Made by a program: the position numbers and the translations under genes. This document shows, piece by piece, positions 1 through 6,848 of a stretch of DNA of 13,538 nt; the stretch's first letter is position 1; the number at the start of each line of letters is the position of its first letter. This stretch comes from CAZYTO01 sp964650405. GTDB lineage: Bacteria > Acidobacteriota > Thermoanaerobaculia > Gp7-AA8. The DNA is taken from assembly GCA_964650405.1 (NCBI GenBank), contig CAZYTO010000156.1, forward strand, positions 1 through 13,538, read 5' to 3'. The notes under the pieces were generated by a model. That model searched no databases, was not told the DNA's origin, and saw only the letters and a list, made by a program, of their open reading frames with translations.

Positions 1-866
1 ATGAACGAATGATTGAGCTTGACCCCCGCCTCTTCCAGGCCGAGGTTCTCGGTGTTGGCGCGGCGGCCGGAGGCGACGAAGACTTCGTCGACGGGGATCT
101 CCTCGCGGCGGCCGTTGCGGTCTTCGATAGTGATGATCTTCCCTCCGTCGCCGGCCGTCACGCGCTTCGCCGCCCATCCCGTGCGCACGACGATCCCCTC
201 GGCGGCGAGGATCCCGCGGATGCGCGCGATGACCTCGGCGTCTTCCTTATTGATGATCTCGTCGAGCATCTCCACGACCACCACCTCACTGCCGAAGCGC
301 CGGAACATCTGCGCGAATTCGATGCCGATGTAGCCGCCGCCGAGCATCAGCAACCGCCGGGGAAACTCGTCCTGCTCGAGGAACGTGCGGTGATCGAGAA
401 AGCCATGCTCCGCCAGCCCTTCGACCGGCGGCACGGCCGTGCGCGCGCCGGTGGCGATGACGATGTCCTTCGCGGTCAGGCGCCGGCCGTTCACCTCCAC
501 TTCGTTGCGCGCGGCGAGCCTGGCGCTGCCCTCGATGACGTCGATGCCCAGCTTGCGGAACTTGTCGGGATCGTCGTGCGGGGCTACCCGGCGCCGCTGC
601 TCCCGCATCGACTCCATGACCACTTTCGGTGTGACGCGAATGTCGACCGGAGGGAGGCCGTACTCGTTCGCGTTCCGCATCTGATGCACGAGCTTGGCCG
701 ACGCGATCAACGCCTTGGTCGGAACACAGCCCGTCCACAGACAGTCGCCCCCCAGCGCCTCACGCTCGATGAGCGCCGTGCGGCGTCCCAGGCGGCTGGA
801 GAAGGACGCCGTCACCAGTCCCCCCGTTCCCCCTCCGATGACCACAACGTCGAAGTGCTCGGACAT
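1..866 (-). CDS. FAD-dependent NAD-disulfide oxidoreductase, dihydrolipoamide dehydrogenase/mercuric reductase-like (3' end outside window)
   Basis: Flavoprotein of the class I pyridine nucleotide-disulfide oxidoreductase family, which passes electrons between NAD(P)H, FAD and a redox-active cysteine pair in the cytosol. Reading down from the ATG at 866, 288 codons stay open to the window edge. The FAD-binding glycine motif is at residues 11-16 (GGGTGG). The redox pair is C42 and C47 in GGDCLWTGCVPTKAL, a CxxxxC spacing. The ATG motif at 138-140 and the second dinucleotide site GGGYIGIE at 176-183 follow; an acidic residue ending VVVVE (199) favours NADH. The C-terminal dimerisation domain with the catalytic His-Glu pair is outside the window. 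GGDCLWTGC differs from the GGTCLNVGC usual in true lipoamide dehydrogenases, so the substrate is uncertain and no symbol is given. It lies downstream of the YjbQ gene on the same strand, separated by a hairpin. No Shine-Dalgarno is visible before the start. Confidence 0.9.
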   Translation of the reverse strand, partial: MSEHFDVVVIGGGTGGLVTASFSSRLGRRTALIEREALGGDCLWTGCVPTKALIASAKLVHQMRNANEYGLPPVDIRVTPKVVMESMREQRRRVAPHDDPDKFRKLGIDVIEGSARLAARNEVEVNGRRLTAKDIVIATGARTAVPPVEGLAEHGFLDHRTFLEQDEFPRRLLMLGGGYIGIEFAQMFRRFGSEVVVVEMLDEIINKEDAEVIARIRGILAAEGIVVRTGWAAKRVTAGDGGKIITIEDRNGRREEIPVDEVFVASGRRANTENLGLEEAGVKLNHSF

Positions 867-878
867 CGGGGGGATTGT

Positions 879-947
879 AGTGCCGAGTGCCGAGTGCTGA
901 GTGCCGAGGGGAAGTTTCTCGGCACTCGGCACTCATCACTCAGCACT
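879..947. repeat. Inverted array of 7-bp AGTGCYG units (30-bp stem, 9-nt loop)
   Basis: The left arm 879-908 reads as four tandem AGTGCCG/AGTGCTG units. The right arm 918-947 is its reverse complement at 26 of 30 positions, with three of the four differences being C/T changes. The loop is 909-917. The structure fills the gap between the YjbQ stop (952) and the oxidoreductase start (866), ending 12 nt from that start. It could act as an attenuator, processing site or mRNA stabiliser, but there is no U-tract, so a classical terminator is not supported. Confidence 0.85.
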
Positions 948-951
948 AACT

Positions 952-1344
952 CTAAGGAACGTACACCGTCACCTTCCGTGTCCTCGGGCCGTCGAGCTCG
1001 ACGAAGTAGACGCCCTGCCAGGTGCCGAGCACGAGCTTGCCTCCGCGGTACGGCCAGGAGAGCGACGTCCCGATGAGCATGGAGAGGAAGTGGGCGTCGG
1101 AATTGCCCTCGCCATGGCGGAACGGCACGTTCGGCACGAGGGCGCGGAGCGCTCTAGTCAGGTCGGCGGGGACGTCCGGGTCGGCGTTCTCATTGACCGA
1201 GATGGCGCAGGTCGTATGCGGGACGAGGATCGTGCAGATGCCGTCGCCCTGCGTGAGCGCGCCGAGGGCCCGATCCACCTCGGCGGTGATGAGCACGATC
1301 TGCTCCCGCTCGCTTGTCCGTACCGAGAATGTGGATTCGCGCAT
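952..1344 (-). CDS. yjbQ: YjbQ/UPF0047 family protein (secondary thiamine-phosphate synthase enzyme family)
   Basis: A complete 130-residue protein, the normal length for the YjbQ (UPF0047, TIGR00149) family of small trimeric cytosolic proteins. E. coli YjbQ has been credited with weak thiamine-phosphate synthase activity; the physiological role is otherwise unclear. The family signature is clear: VPHTTCAISVNENADPDV (residues 41-58), HGEGNSDAHFLSMLIG (77-92) and LGTWQGVYFVELDGPRTR (106-123). The conserved histidines H43, H77 and H85 are the likely metal or active-site ligands. ATG at 1344 is preceded by a weak AAGGG about a dozen bases upstream. It is divergent from the kinase at 1451 and upstream of the oxidoreductase at 866, with which it could share a transcript, although an 85-nt gap filled by a long hairpin separates them. 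Confidence 0.95.
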   Translation of the reverse strand: MRESTFSVRTSEREQIVLITAEVDRALGALTQGDGICTILVPHTTCAISVNENADPDVPADLTRALRALVPNVPFRHGEGNSDAHFLSMLIGTSLSWPYRGGKLVLGTWQGVYFVELDGPRTRKVTVYVP

Positions 1345-1373
1345 GGCGCTTATAATCCCTTGAAAACGCAGGA

Positions 1374-1446
1374 GAGTGCCGAGTCCTGAGTCCTGAGTGC
1401 TGCGGGGGGTTCCGACTCAGCACTCGGCACTCAGCACTCAGCACTC
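1374..1446. repeat. Second AGTGCYG-family inverted repeat array in the divergent promoter gap
   Basis: The left arm from 1374 to about 1402 consists of GAGTGCC/GAGTCCT/GAGTGCT units. The right arm 1413-1446 is the complementary ACTCAGC/ACTCGGC series. It is the same 7-bp unit family as 879-947, with imperfect pairing around a G-rich loop. It occupies most of the 106-nt gap between YjbQ (start 1344) and the kinase, and its right arm stops 4 nt before the kinase ATG at 1451. Confidence 0.8.
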
Positions 1447-1450
1447 GTCT

Positions 1451-3097
1451 ATGTTCCACTGCATCCACTGCAGATCGGAGATCGACTCCAAGTTCAAAGC
1501 CTGTCCGCACTGCGGGGAGCCGATCACCGACTTTCTCCGCAAGTACCTGGAGACGCCCCTGGACGGGAAGTACCAGATCCTCGGCAAGCTCGGGGCGGGC
1601 GGGATGGGAGACGTGTACAAGGCGCTGCACATCCACCTGAACGCCCTGCGGGTGATCAAGCTCATGCGCGCCAATATCGCCAACGATCCTGGCGCGCACG
1701 ACCGGTTCCTTCGCGAAGCGCGCCTGGCCACCAAGATCCACCACCCCAGCGTGGCCGCCCTCTTCGATTTCGACTCGCTCGACGAAGGCGCGTTCTACAT
1801 GGTCTGGGAGTACATCGAGGGCATCAATCTCCATGAGCTGCTGGTGGAGAAAGGGCCGCTCTCGCCCCGCTACGCCGCGCGCCTCGGCATCCAGGCGCTT
1901 CAGGGCCTCGACGCCATCCACCGCGCCGGCATCGTTCACCGCGACATCAGCCCCGAGAACCTCATGATCACCCGCGACGAGGAGGGGGAGGAGCACGTCA
2001 AGATCATCGACCTCGGCATCGCCAAGAGGTGGGCCGACGAAGCCGATTCGAAGACAAAGACGGGGATGTTCGTCGGGAAGTGGAAATACTGCTCGCCCGA
2101 GCACCTCGGCATGCTTCCGGAGGGGGAGCGCATCGACGGCCGCGCCGACCTCTATTCGTTCGGCATCGTCCTGTACGAGATGCTGACCGGCGTTCCGCCC
2201 TTCCAGGCCGACACGCCCCATCGCTTCGTCATGCTCCACGCTTCGCAGCCTCCCCGCCCGCTGCGTCTCGTCAACCCGAGTGTCAAGGCGTCGCCGGAGC
2301 TGGAGGCGGTCATCTTCAAGTCGCTGGAAAAGGATCGCGGGAAACGCTTCGCCACGGCCCGCGAGTTCGCCCGGGCCCTGGAGACCCTCCTGCCGTCGCT
2401 CGACGAGACGCCGGGCGCTCCGCCACCCCTGCCGGTCATGAGCGAGCTGACGGAAGAGCCGACCCGGGCCTCCGGACCGTCCGTCGATGCGCACGCACCT
2501 ACGCTGCGGGACGTGACCGGAGCCACGACCATCCAGACGGTGGACACAGTAACGCCGCGGGATTTTGCGCAGGCCACGCTGGAGCGGGTCGAGGTCGAGA
2601 AGCCGGCCGCCCCGCCGGCGGCGAAACGACGGTCCGCAGGGCTGATCGCCGCGGCCGTCGCCGTGATCCTCGGTGCCGGCGCAGCGGCGGTGTGGCGCGC
2701 CGGCCAGCAACCGCCGGCAACTCCGGCGACGCAGTCCAGCCAGCCCGCCGTGCCGGCCGCGAATGCGACGGTGAATGTGGAGAAGCCGCGCGTGACGGCG
2801 GCTTCGACCATCCCGCTCGCGCAGGGACACCTCGGGATCAATGCCTTTCCGTGGGCGAACGTCACCAGCATCCGGAATCTGGACAACGGTGCGTCGGTCG
2901 ACCTGCGTGGACCGCTGGTGACGCCGGCCCCGATCGATCTCGCCCCCGGCCGCTACGAGATCACGCTGTCGAATCCCGCTTTCCGGAACACGCTGACCGA
3001 GCACGTCGAGGTGCGCCCGAATGAAGAGGCGGTAGTCAACGCCCGGTTCACCGATCCGGCCGCCGCCGCGCTCCCCCGCTTCGAGGGCCAGCCGTGA
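1451..3097 (+). CDS. Zinc-ribbon serine/threonine protein kinase with one transmembrane segment and PEGA-like outer domain
   Basis: Membrane Hanks-type Ser/Thr kinase, 548 residues. Residues 1-25 form a zinc ribbon (C4, C7, C18, C21). The kinase domain spans about 41-315: glycine loop GAGGMG at 48-53, Lys70, Glu89, catalytic HRDISPEN at 163-170, IDLG at 186-189, CSPE at 214-217 and DLYSFG at 233-238. The usual HRDxK lysine is Ser here, DFG is DLG and APE is SPE; such variants occur in active bacterial kinases, but activity is not assured. A Pro-rich linker leads to a transmembrane helix at about 396-416. An outer domain (about 455-535) resembles a PEGA domain, ending in the APGRYEITLSNP pattern. 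I chose ATG 1451 because the zinc ribbon begins there; the in-frame extension to 1397 only translates the repeat hairpin. No Shine-Dalgarno is visible. The stop overlaps the next start (ATGA), implying translational coupling with the TPR protein. Confidence 0.93.
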   Translation: MFHCIHCRSEIDSKFKACPHCGEPITDFLRKYLETPLDGKYQILGKLGAGGMGDVYKALHIHLNALRVIKLMRANIANDPGAHDRFLREARLATKIHHPSVAALFDFDSLDEGAFYMVWEYIEGINLHELLVEKGPLSPRYAARLGIQALQGLDAIHRAGIVHRDISPENLMITRDEEGEEHVKIIDLGIAKRWADEADSKTKTGMFVGKWKYCSPEHLGMLPEGERIDGRADLYSFGIVLYEMLTGVPPFQADTPHRFVMLHASQPPRPLRLVNPSVKASPELEAVIFKSLEKDRGKRFATAREFARALETLLPSLDETPGAPPPLPVMSELTEEPTRASGPSVDAHAPTLRDVTGATTIQTVDTVTPRDFAQATLERVEVEKPAAPPAAKRRSAGLIAAAVAVILGAGAAAVWRAGQQPPATPATQSSQPAVPAANATVNVEKPRVTAASTIPLAQGHLGINAFPWANVTSIRNLDNGASVDLRGPLVTPAPIDLAPGRYEITLSNPAFRNTLTEHVEVRPNEEAVVNARFTDPAAAALPRFEGQP

Positions 3098-4617
3098 TGC
3101 GTGCCGCCGCATCGTTGCTCCGAGTGACGCTTCCAAGCCTGATCCGAAGGCCAAAGGGCTCGAAGGCAGAAAGGAAAGTCGAGCGCCGGCCTCCGGCCCT
3201 TTCAGCCTTTCAGCCTTCCAGCCTTGCTTCCCAACATACTCTCTCGCCTTTTAGGGTCAGGGTTGCCGCGGCGCTGCTGCTGGCGCTGTTCCTGGCCACG
3301 CCGCTCGCCGCGGCGGACAAGTGGTACGACTGGTACAACAAAGGTGTGGCCGCGGTGCGGAACGGGCAGTACAAGGAAGGCGCGGACGCGCTGCAGCGCG
3401 CGATCGCCGAAATGCCGACCGAGACCACGTCGGCCCGGGCCGGGAACGTGATCATCACCTATGTTCCCCACTTCTGGCTGGGCATCGCACGCTTCAACCT
3501 CGGAGAGGCAGACGCGGCCCTCAGAGAGTGGAAGACGTCCGAGGAACAGGGCGCCGTGCAGAACACGCAGTACCTCGGCTCGCTCCGCGACTGGGAGGCC
3601 CGGGCCAGCTCGCAGAAGGTGCGCAACGCGGAGAGCGGCGCCGCGGAGAGCCGCAAGGCTGCCGACGCCGCCATCGGCCGCGCGCTGGCAGGACAGACGG
3701 ACGCCCTTCGCTCCGGTGCCGATCGAAGCGACGCCTACCGTAACGCCCTGCGCAAGCTGCAGGAGGCGGTGGACGGCTTTAATCGGGCCGGGACGGACGT
3801 GGCTGCCTATCGCCGCGTGGCAGACGTGGCCAACCAGGCCCGCGACCTCTTCAACGGCGCCGCCGAGGCGGCACGCAAGGAGCGCGCGGCCCGCCCGCCC
3901 GCCCCCGGGCCGAAGCCGCAGCCTCGCGAGATCGTCATCCCCTTCCCTGCGGACGACACGCCGCCGCGAACACAGACGGTGCCGGCGACGCAGACCAGCG
4001 CCCCGAAGGTCGTGCAAGTGCTGCCGCAACCCGCGCCGCAGACGCAGACCGCGGTGCCTGCTCCGCCCGCGCCGGAGAGCGAAGCGCTCGTCGCCGCGCG
4101 CGTAGCGGTGCAGACCTACAAGCGTCATCTGCTGGACGCGAAACTCTCGCCGAAGGACGCGCAACTGCTCGAGGCCCAGCTCGAGTCGCATCCCACCGAT
4201 GCCGTCCTCCAGCGGGTGAGCGCCGATGTGGAGCGAGGGGAGAAGTCGCTGGCCGAGCGCCTGGCGAAACTCCATCCGCCGCCGCAACCGGTGCCACAAC
4301 CCGTTCCGCTGCCGGCGGGTCCGGCGCCGGCCGCCAACCCGCTGGAGCCGGCATGGCACGCCTACGCCTCCGGCGACTTCGCCCGGGCCGACGCGCTGCT
4401 CAGCACTCTCGTCAGCGCGAATGCCACCGCCGACGCCTACCTCCTGCGCGGCATCACCCGCTGGACCCGCGCGTCACTCAGCCGCAAAGGCGACGTCACC
4501 GCCGCCGCCAACGACTTCCGCGCCGCCCTCAAGCTCAACCCGGCCCTGCGCCTCGACCCCGCGGCGTTTTCTCCGAAGGTCATCGCCTTTTACGAAAGCG
4601 TTCGCGCGGGACGTTGA
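3097..4617 (+). CDS. Exported TPR-like repeat protein coupled to the kinase
   Basis: About 506 residues, no family recognised beyond tetratricopeptide-like repeats. ATG 3097 overlaps the kinase TGA; GAGGG at 3083-3087 lies 9 nt upstream (GTG 3094 is the alternative start). A hydrophobic signal-peptide core RVAAALLLALFLATPLAAA (about residues 55-73) suggests export, with cleavage near residue 73. The signal is preceded by an unusual 50-residue Arg/Pro-rich leader, partly encoded by the AAGGCTGA-type hairpin at 3153-3225; no in-frame ATG, GTG or TTG lies closer to the signal than 3124. Two TPR-like helical hairpins follow (about 77-107 and 124-155), then a charged helical region, Pro/Gln/Thr-rich linkers (about 260-315 and again near 390-410) and a C-terminal helical repeat ending at residue 506. 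Context suggests a periplasmic partner of the upstream kinase; that is inference. Confidence 0.8.
   Translation: MRAAASLLRVTLPSLIRRPKGSKAERKVERRPPALSAFQPSSLASQHTLSPFRVRVAAALLLALFLATPLAAADKWYDWYNKGVAAVRNGQYKEGADALQRAIAEMPTETTSARAGNVIITYVPHFWLGIARFNLGEADAALREWKTSEEQGAVQNTQYLGSLRDWEARASSQKVRNAESGAAESRKAADAAIGRALAGQTDALRSGADRSDAYRNALRKLQEAVDGFNRAGTDVAAYRRVADVANQARDLFNGAAEAARKERAARPPAPGPKPQPREIVIPFPADDTPPRTQTVPATQTSAPKVVQVLPQPAPQTQTAVPAPPAPESEALVAARVAVQTYKRHLLDAKLSPKDAQLLEAQLESHPTDAVLQRVSADVERGEKSLAERLAKLHPPPQPVPQPVPLPAGPAPAANPLEPAWHAYASGDFARADALLSTLVSANATADAYLLRGITRWTRASLSRKGDVTAAANDFRAALKLNPALRLDPAAFSPKVIAFYESVRAGR
3153..3225. repeat. AAGGCTGA-family inverted repeat inside the 5' coding region of the TPR gene
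   Basis: The right arm 3198-3225 is CCTTTCAG-type units and matches the right arm at 4709-4744 in unit and order. The left arm 3153-3178 is a degenerate complement (AAGGGCTCGAAGGCAGAAAGG). A GGCCTCCGGCC element lies in the loop. It is translated in frame as part of the leader before the signal peptide if the gene starts at 3094 or 3097. Confidence 0.7.
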
Positions 4618-4629
4618 GAGCCGCGGCCC

Positions 4630-4782
4630 GGCTTTGCACCTAAAGTCGGCTCGGAGCCCTGATCTCCAAGGCTGAAAGGCTGAAAGGGTCAGAGGCGGCG
4701 CCGGGTTTCCTTCCAGCCTTTCAGCCTTTCAGCCTTTCAGCCTTGCGCCGATACCGATGATTCTGACTCTAGGTGCAAAGCC
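4630..4782. repeat. Outer 18-bp inverted repeat enclosing the second AAGGCTGA array
   Basis: GGCTTTGCACCTAAAGTC at 4630-4647 pairs with GACTCTAGGTGCAAAGCC at 4765-4782, 17 of 18 positions. These arms enclose the inner tandem-repeat hairpin, so the whole 153-bp unit looks like a small element with terminal inverted repeats. No target-site duplication was found. Just outside, TGCAAAGCCCCGCC occurs twice (4774-4787 and 4790-4803), the first copy overlapping the right arm. Confidence 0.8.
4668..4744. repeat. Inner inverted array of 8-bp AAGGCTGA units
   Basis: The left arm 4668-4687 (AAGGCTGA x2 plus AAGG) is perfectly complementary over 20 nt to the inner part of the right arm 4709-4744 (four CCTTTCAG/CCTTCCAG-type units). 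It lies in the 231-nt gap between the TPR gene and the receiver-kinase gene. There is no downstream T-run, so a rho-independent terminator is not clearly indicated. Confidence 0.85.
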
Positions 4783-4834
4783 CCGCCTCTGCAAAGCCCC
4801 GCCGCCCCCCTTCCGGAAACCATCGGCGTACACT

Positions 4835-4848
4835 GACGTTCAAACGTC
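4835..4848. promoter_or_regulatory. Perfect 6-bp inverted repeat directly before the receiver-kinase ATG
   Basis: GACGTT-CA-AACGTC ends at 4848 and the ATG begins at 4849. It occupies the position where a Shine-Dalgarno would be. A TACACT at 4829-4834 could be a -10 element placing the transcript start inside the palindrome, but no convincing -35 is seen. Operator or translational hairpin are both possible; this is speculative. Confidence 0.35.
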
Positions 4849-6684
4849 ATGGCTCGTACGGTCCTCGTTGTCGACGACAACGCGTTGAACCGCGATTTGC
4901 TCTTCGAGGAGCTCACGTTCCGCGGAATGGACGTGGTGACTGCGGCCGGCGGGCGGGATGCCCTGGAGCAGGTCGGCAAGCAGGATTTCGACGTCGTGCT
5001 GCTCGACATCATGATGCCCGGCGTCGACGGCCTGGCCGTGCTGCGCGAGGTGCGCAGGACCAAGTCGGTGGCGGAGCTCCCGGTGATCATGACCACCGCG
5101 CGCGACACGCGCTCGTCCGTCGTCGATGCCCTGGATGCCGGCGCCAACGACTACGTCACCAAGCCCATCGACCTGCTCGTGCTGATGGCCCGCATCCGCA
5201 CCCAGATCGCGCTGAAGGACGCCAACGACGCGGCCGCGAAGGCCAACCGGCAGCTCGAAGAGGCCCAGCGCACGATCCTCCAGCTCACCACCGGCGGCGG
5301 TGCCGTCGGCGACGTGGAGGGATGGGCGGCCTCGCTGGCCCGCGATCTCTCCCAGCTCATGAGCGCCCGCGTGGCAGTCGTCCTCAGCAGCGGCCAGACC
5401 ATCTCCTCCGGCAGCACCCGCACCCAGGTGGCGCCGGCCGGCGCGCGCATCGACGCCGCCGAGCAGACGCGGACCATCTCCATCGGCGCAGGCGCCTCCC
5501 GTTTCGGCGAGCTGGTCGTGGCCCGGACCGACTGGAGCGACCGGGAGCGCATGCTGCTGGAGGCCTTCGCCCGGCAGCTCGCCGCCGCGCTGGAGATGCG
5601 CCGCCTGCGCACGGAGCTGACCGTGGCACAGACCCGCGTCGTCACCCGCCGCCAGGAGCTGCTCGACCGCGGCATTCCCCTGCTGCAGATCTGCACCACC
5701 TGCGGCCGCTGCTACGACCACACCGTTCCCGCCTGCCCCATCGACGACGCCCCGCTGGAGTCGCCGCAGATCCTTCCCTACCGCGTCAACCAGCGCTACC
5801 GCCTCACCCAGCGCCTGGCCACCGGCGGCATGGCCCGGCTCTTCGCCGCCGTCGACGAGAAGCTCGACCGCGCCGTGGCCGTGAAGATCATCAAGGCCGA
5901 GCACTTCCACGACGACGAGCTGCGCGTCCGCTTCGAGCAGGAAGCGCGAGCCGTGGCCCGCATCGAGCACGCCGGCGTCTCCACCGCCTACGACAGCGGC
6001 GAGCTGGAGGACGGCTCGCTCTTCTTCGTCATGGAGCTCCTCCGCGGACTCAACCTCGCCCAGATGCTCCACGTCTACGGCAGGGGCTCACCGAAGCAGG
6101 TGGCCTCCCTCGTCCGCCAGGCCGGTGCCGCCCTGGCCGCCGTCCACCGGGCCGGCTTCATCCACCGCGACGTGAAGCCCGAGAACGTCTTCCTCCTCGA
6201 AGAACGGGAAAGCTTCAAGGTCAAGCTGCTGGACTTCGGCATCGCCAAGCGCCTCGGCAGCGACGCCAACCTCACCCAGTCCGGCACCTTCATCGGCACG
6301 CCGGCCTACATGGCGCCGGAACAGGTGGAGGAGTCGGAGGCCGATGCGCGCACGGACCTCTACTCCTTCGCCGCCGTGGCCTACGAAGCCCTCACCGGCC
6401 GCCGCGTGACCACCGAGCGCGACGTGGCCAAGGTCTTCCGCGAGATCGTGCACGTCATGCCGCCACCGGTCTCTTCGCTCGTGCCGGAAGCCTCGCCGGA
6501 GATCGACCGGCTCTTCGACAGCGCCCTGGCCAAGGTTCGCGACGAGCGGCCTCCGTCGCTCGAACAGTGGGCCGCCGAGGTCTCGCAACTGCTGGAGGCC
6601 ATCGACGCCCCCGACGGCTGGCCCGAGTCGTTTGCCCCGAGCGTGGGGTTTTCGACGCCGGTTCCGACGGTGCGGCACGTGTGA
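4849..6684 (+). CDS. Receiver domain / GAF-like / zinc-knuckle / Ser/Thr kinase fusion protein
   Basis: Cytosolic 611-residue signalling protein joining a two-component input to a Hanks-type kinase. Receiver domain, residues 4-120: acidic pair D9-D10, phospho-acceptor D53 in LLDIMMPG, T82/T83 and K105 (VTKP), so it is complete. Residues 121-148 look like a coiled-coil linker. Residues 155-260 resemble a GAF-type sensor fold (weak call). A zinc-binding knuckle follows: C282, C285, C288 and C296 in the CxxCG...CPxDxxxL pattern common before such kinases. The kinase domain is at about 317-580: ATGGMA glycine loop (first Gly replaced by Ala), VAVK with K346, E365, HRDVKPEN at 439-446, DFG at 462-464, APE at 489-491, DLYSF at 503-507. 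Catalytic residues are intact, so activity is expected. No transmembrane segment. The receiver probably gates the kinase after phosphorylation by a histidine kinase outside the window. No Shine-Dalgarno is visible at the ATG. Confidence 0.93.
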   Translation: MARTVLVVDDNALNRDLLFEELTFRGMDVVTAAGGRDALEQVGKQDFDVVLLDIMMPGVDGLAVLREVRRTKSVAELPVIMTTARDTRSSVVDALDAGANDYVTKPIDLLVLMARIRTQIALKDANDAAAKANRQLEEAQRTILQLTTGGGAVGDVEGWAASLARDLSQLMSARVAVVLSSGQTISSGSTRTQVAPAGARIDAAEQTRTISIGAGASRFGELVVARTDWSDRERMLLEAFARQLAAALEMRRLRTELTVAQTRVVTRRQELLDRGIPLLQICTTCGRCYDHTVPACPIDDAPLESPQILPYRVNQRYRLTQRLATGGMARLFAAVDEKLDRAVAVKIIKAEHFHDDELRVRFEQEARAVARIEHAGVSTAYDSGELEDGSLFFVMELLRGLNLAQMLHVYGRGSPKQVASLVRQAGAALAAVHRAGFIHRDVKPENVFLLEERESFKVKLLDFGIAKRLGSDANLTQSGTFIGTPAYMAPEQVEESEADARTDLYSFAAVAYEALTGRRVTTERDVAKVFREIVHVMPPPVSSLVPEASPEIDRLFDSALAKVRDERPPSLEQWAAEVSQLLEAIDAPDGWPESFAPSVGFSTPVPTVRHV

Positions 6685-6686
6685 AC

Positions 6687-6846
6687 GGTTGCGGGGTTGC
6701 GTAGGGTTACGGGGTTACGGGGTTACGAGGTTGCGTGGGGTTAGCAACGGGCAGTACCCGTAACCCCGTAACCCCGTAACCCCGCAACCCGTAACCCCGC
6801 AACCCCGTAACCCCGCAACCCCGTAACCCCGTAACCCCGTAACCCG
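6687..6846. repeat. Inverted array of 8-bp GGGTTRCG units between convergent genes
   Basis: The left arm from 6687 to about 6735 carries GGGTTGCG/GGGTTACG units. The right arm 6757-6846 carries about eleven CCCCGTAA/CCCCGCAA units, with a short ACGGG-CAGTA-CCCGT turn between. It occupies nearly the whole gap between the receiver-kinase stop (6684) and the sulfatase-fold gene stop (6849), where a two-way terminator is expected. The G-rich strand also fits a G-quadruplex pattern (four G-runs within 6693-6722). Confidence 0.88.
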
Positions 6847-6848
6847 TT

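Noticed and set aside
9..1076. 355-codon plus-strand frame across the oxidoreductase
   Set aside because: Antisense of a gene with both dinucleotide-binding motifs and the CxxxxC pair; it also reads through the hairpin.
1397..1450. Upstream in-frame start for the membrane kinase
   Set aside because: The extra 18 residues only translate the repeat arm; the zinc ribbon starts at ATG 1451.
1190..3154. 654-codon open frame on the minus strand across the membrane kinase
   Set aside because: It is the antisense shadow of a gene with clear kinase motifs; its translation is Arg/Gly/Asp-rich with no domain, as expected in high-GC DNA.
4773..6704. 643-codon plus-strand frame overlapping the receiver-kinase gene
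   Set aside because: Low-complexity Arg/Pro/Ala translation; the other frame encodes intact receiver and kinase motifs.
6687..6846. Telomere-type repeat
   Set aside because: GGGTTRCG resembles telomere repeats, but it is internal, inverted on itself and lies between convergent genes.
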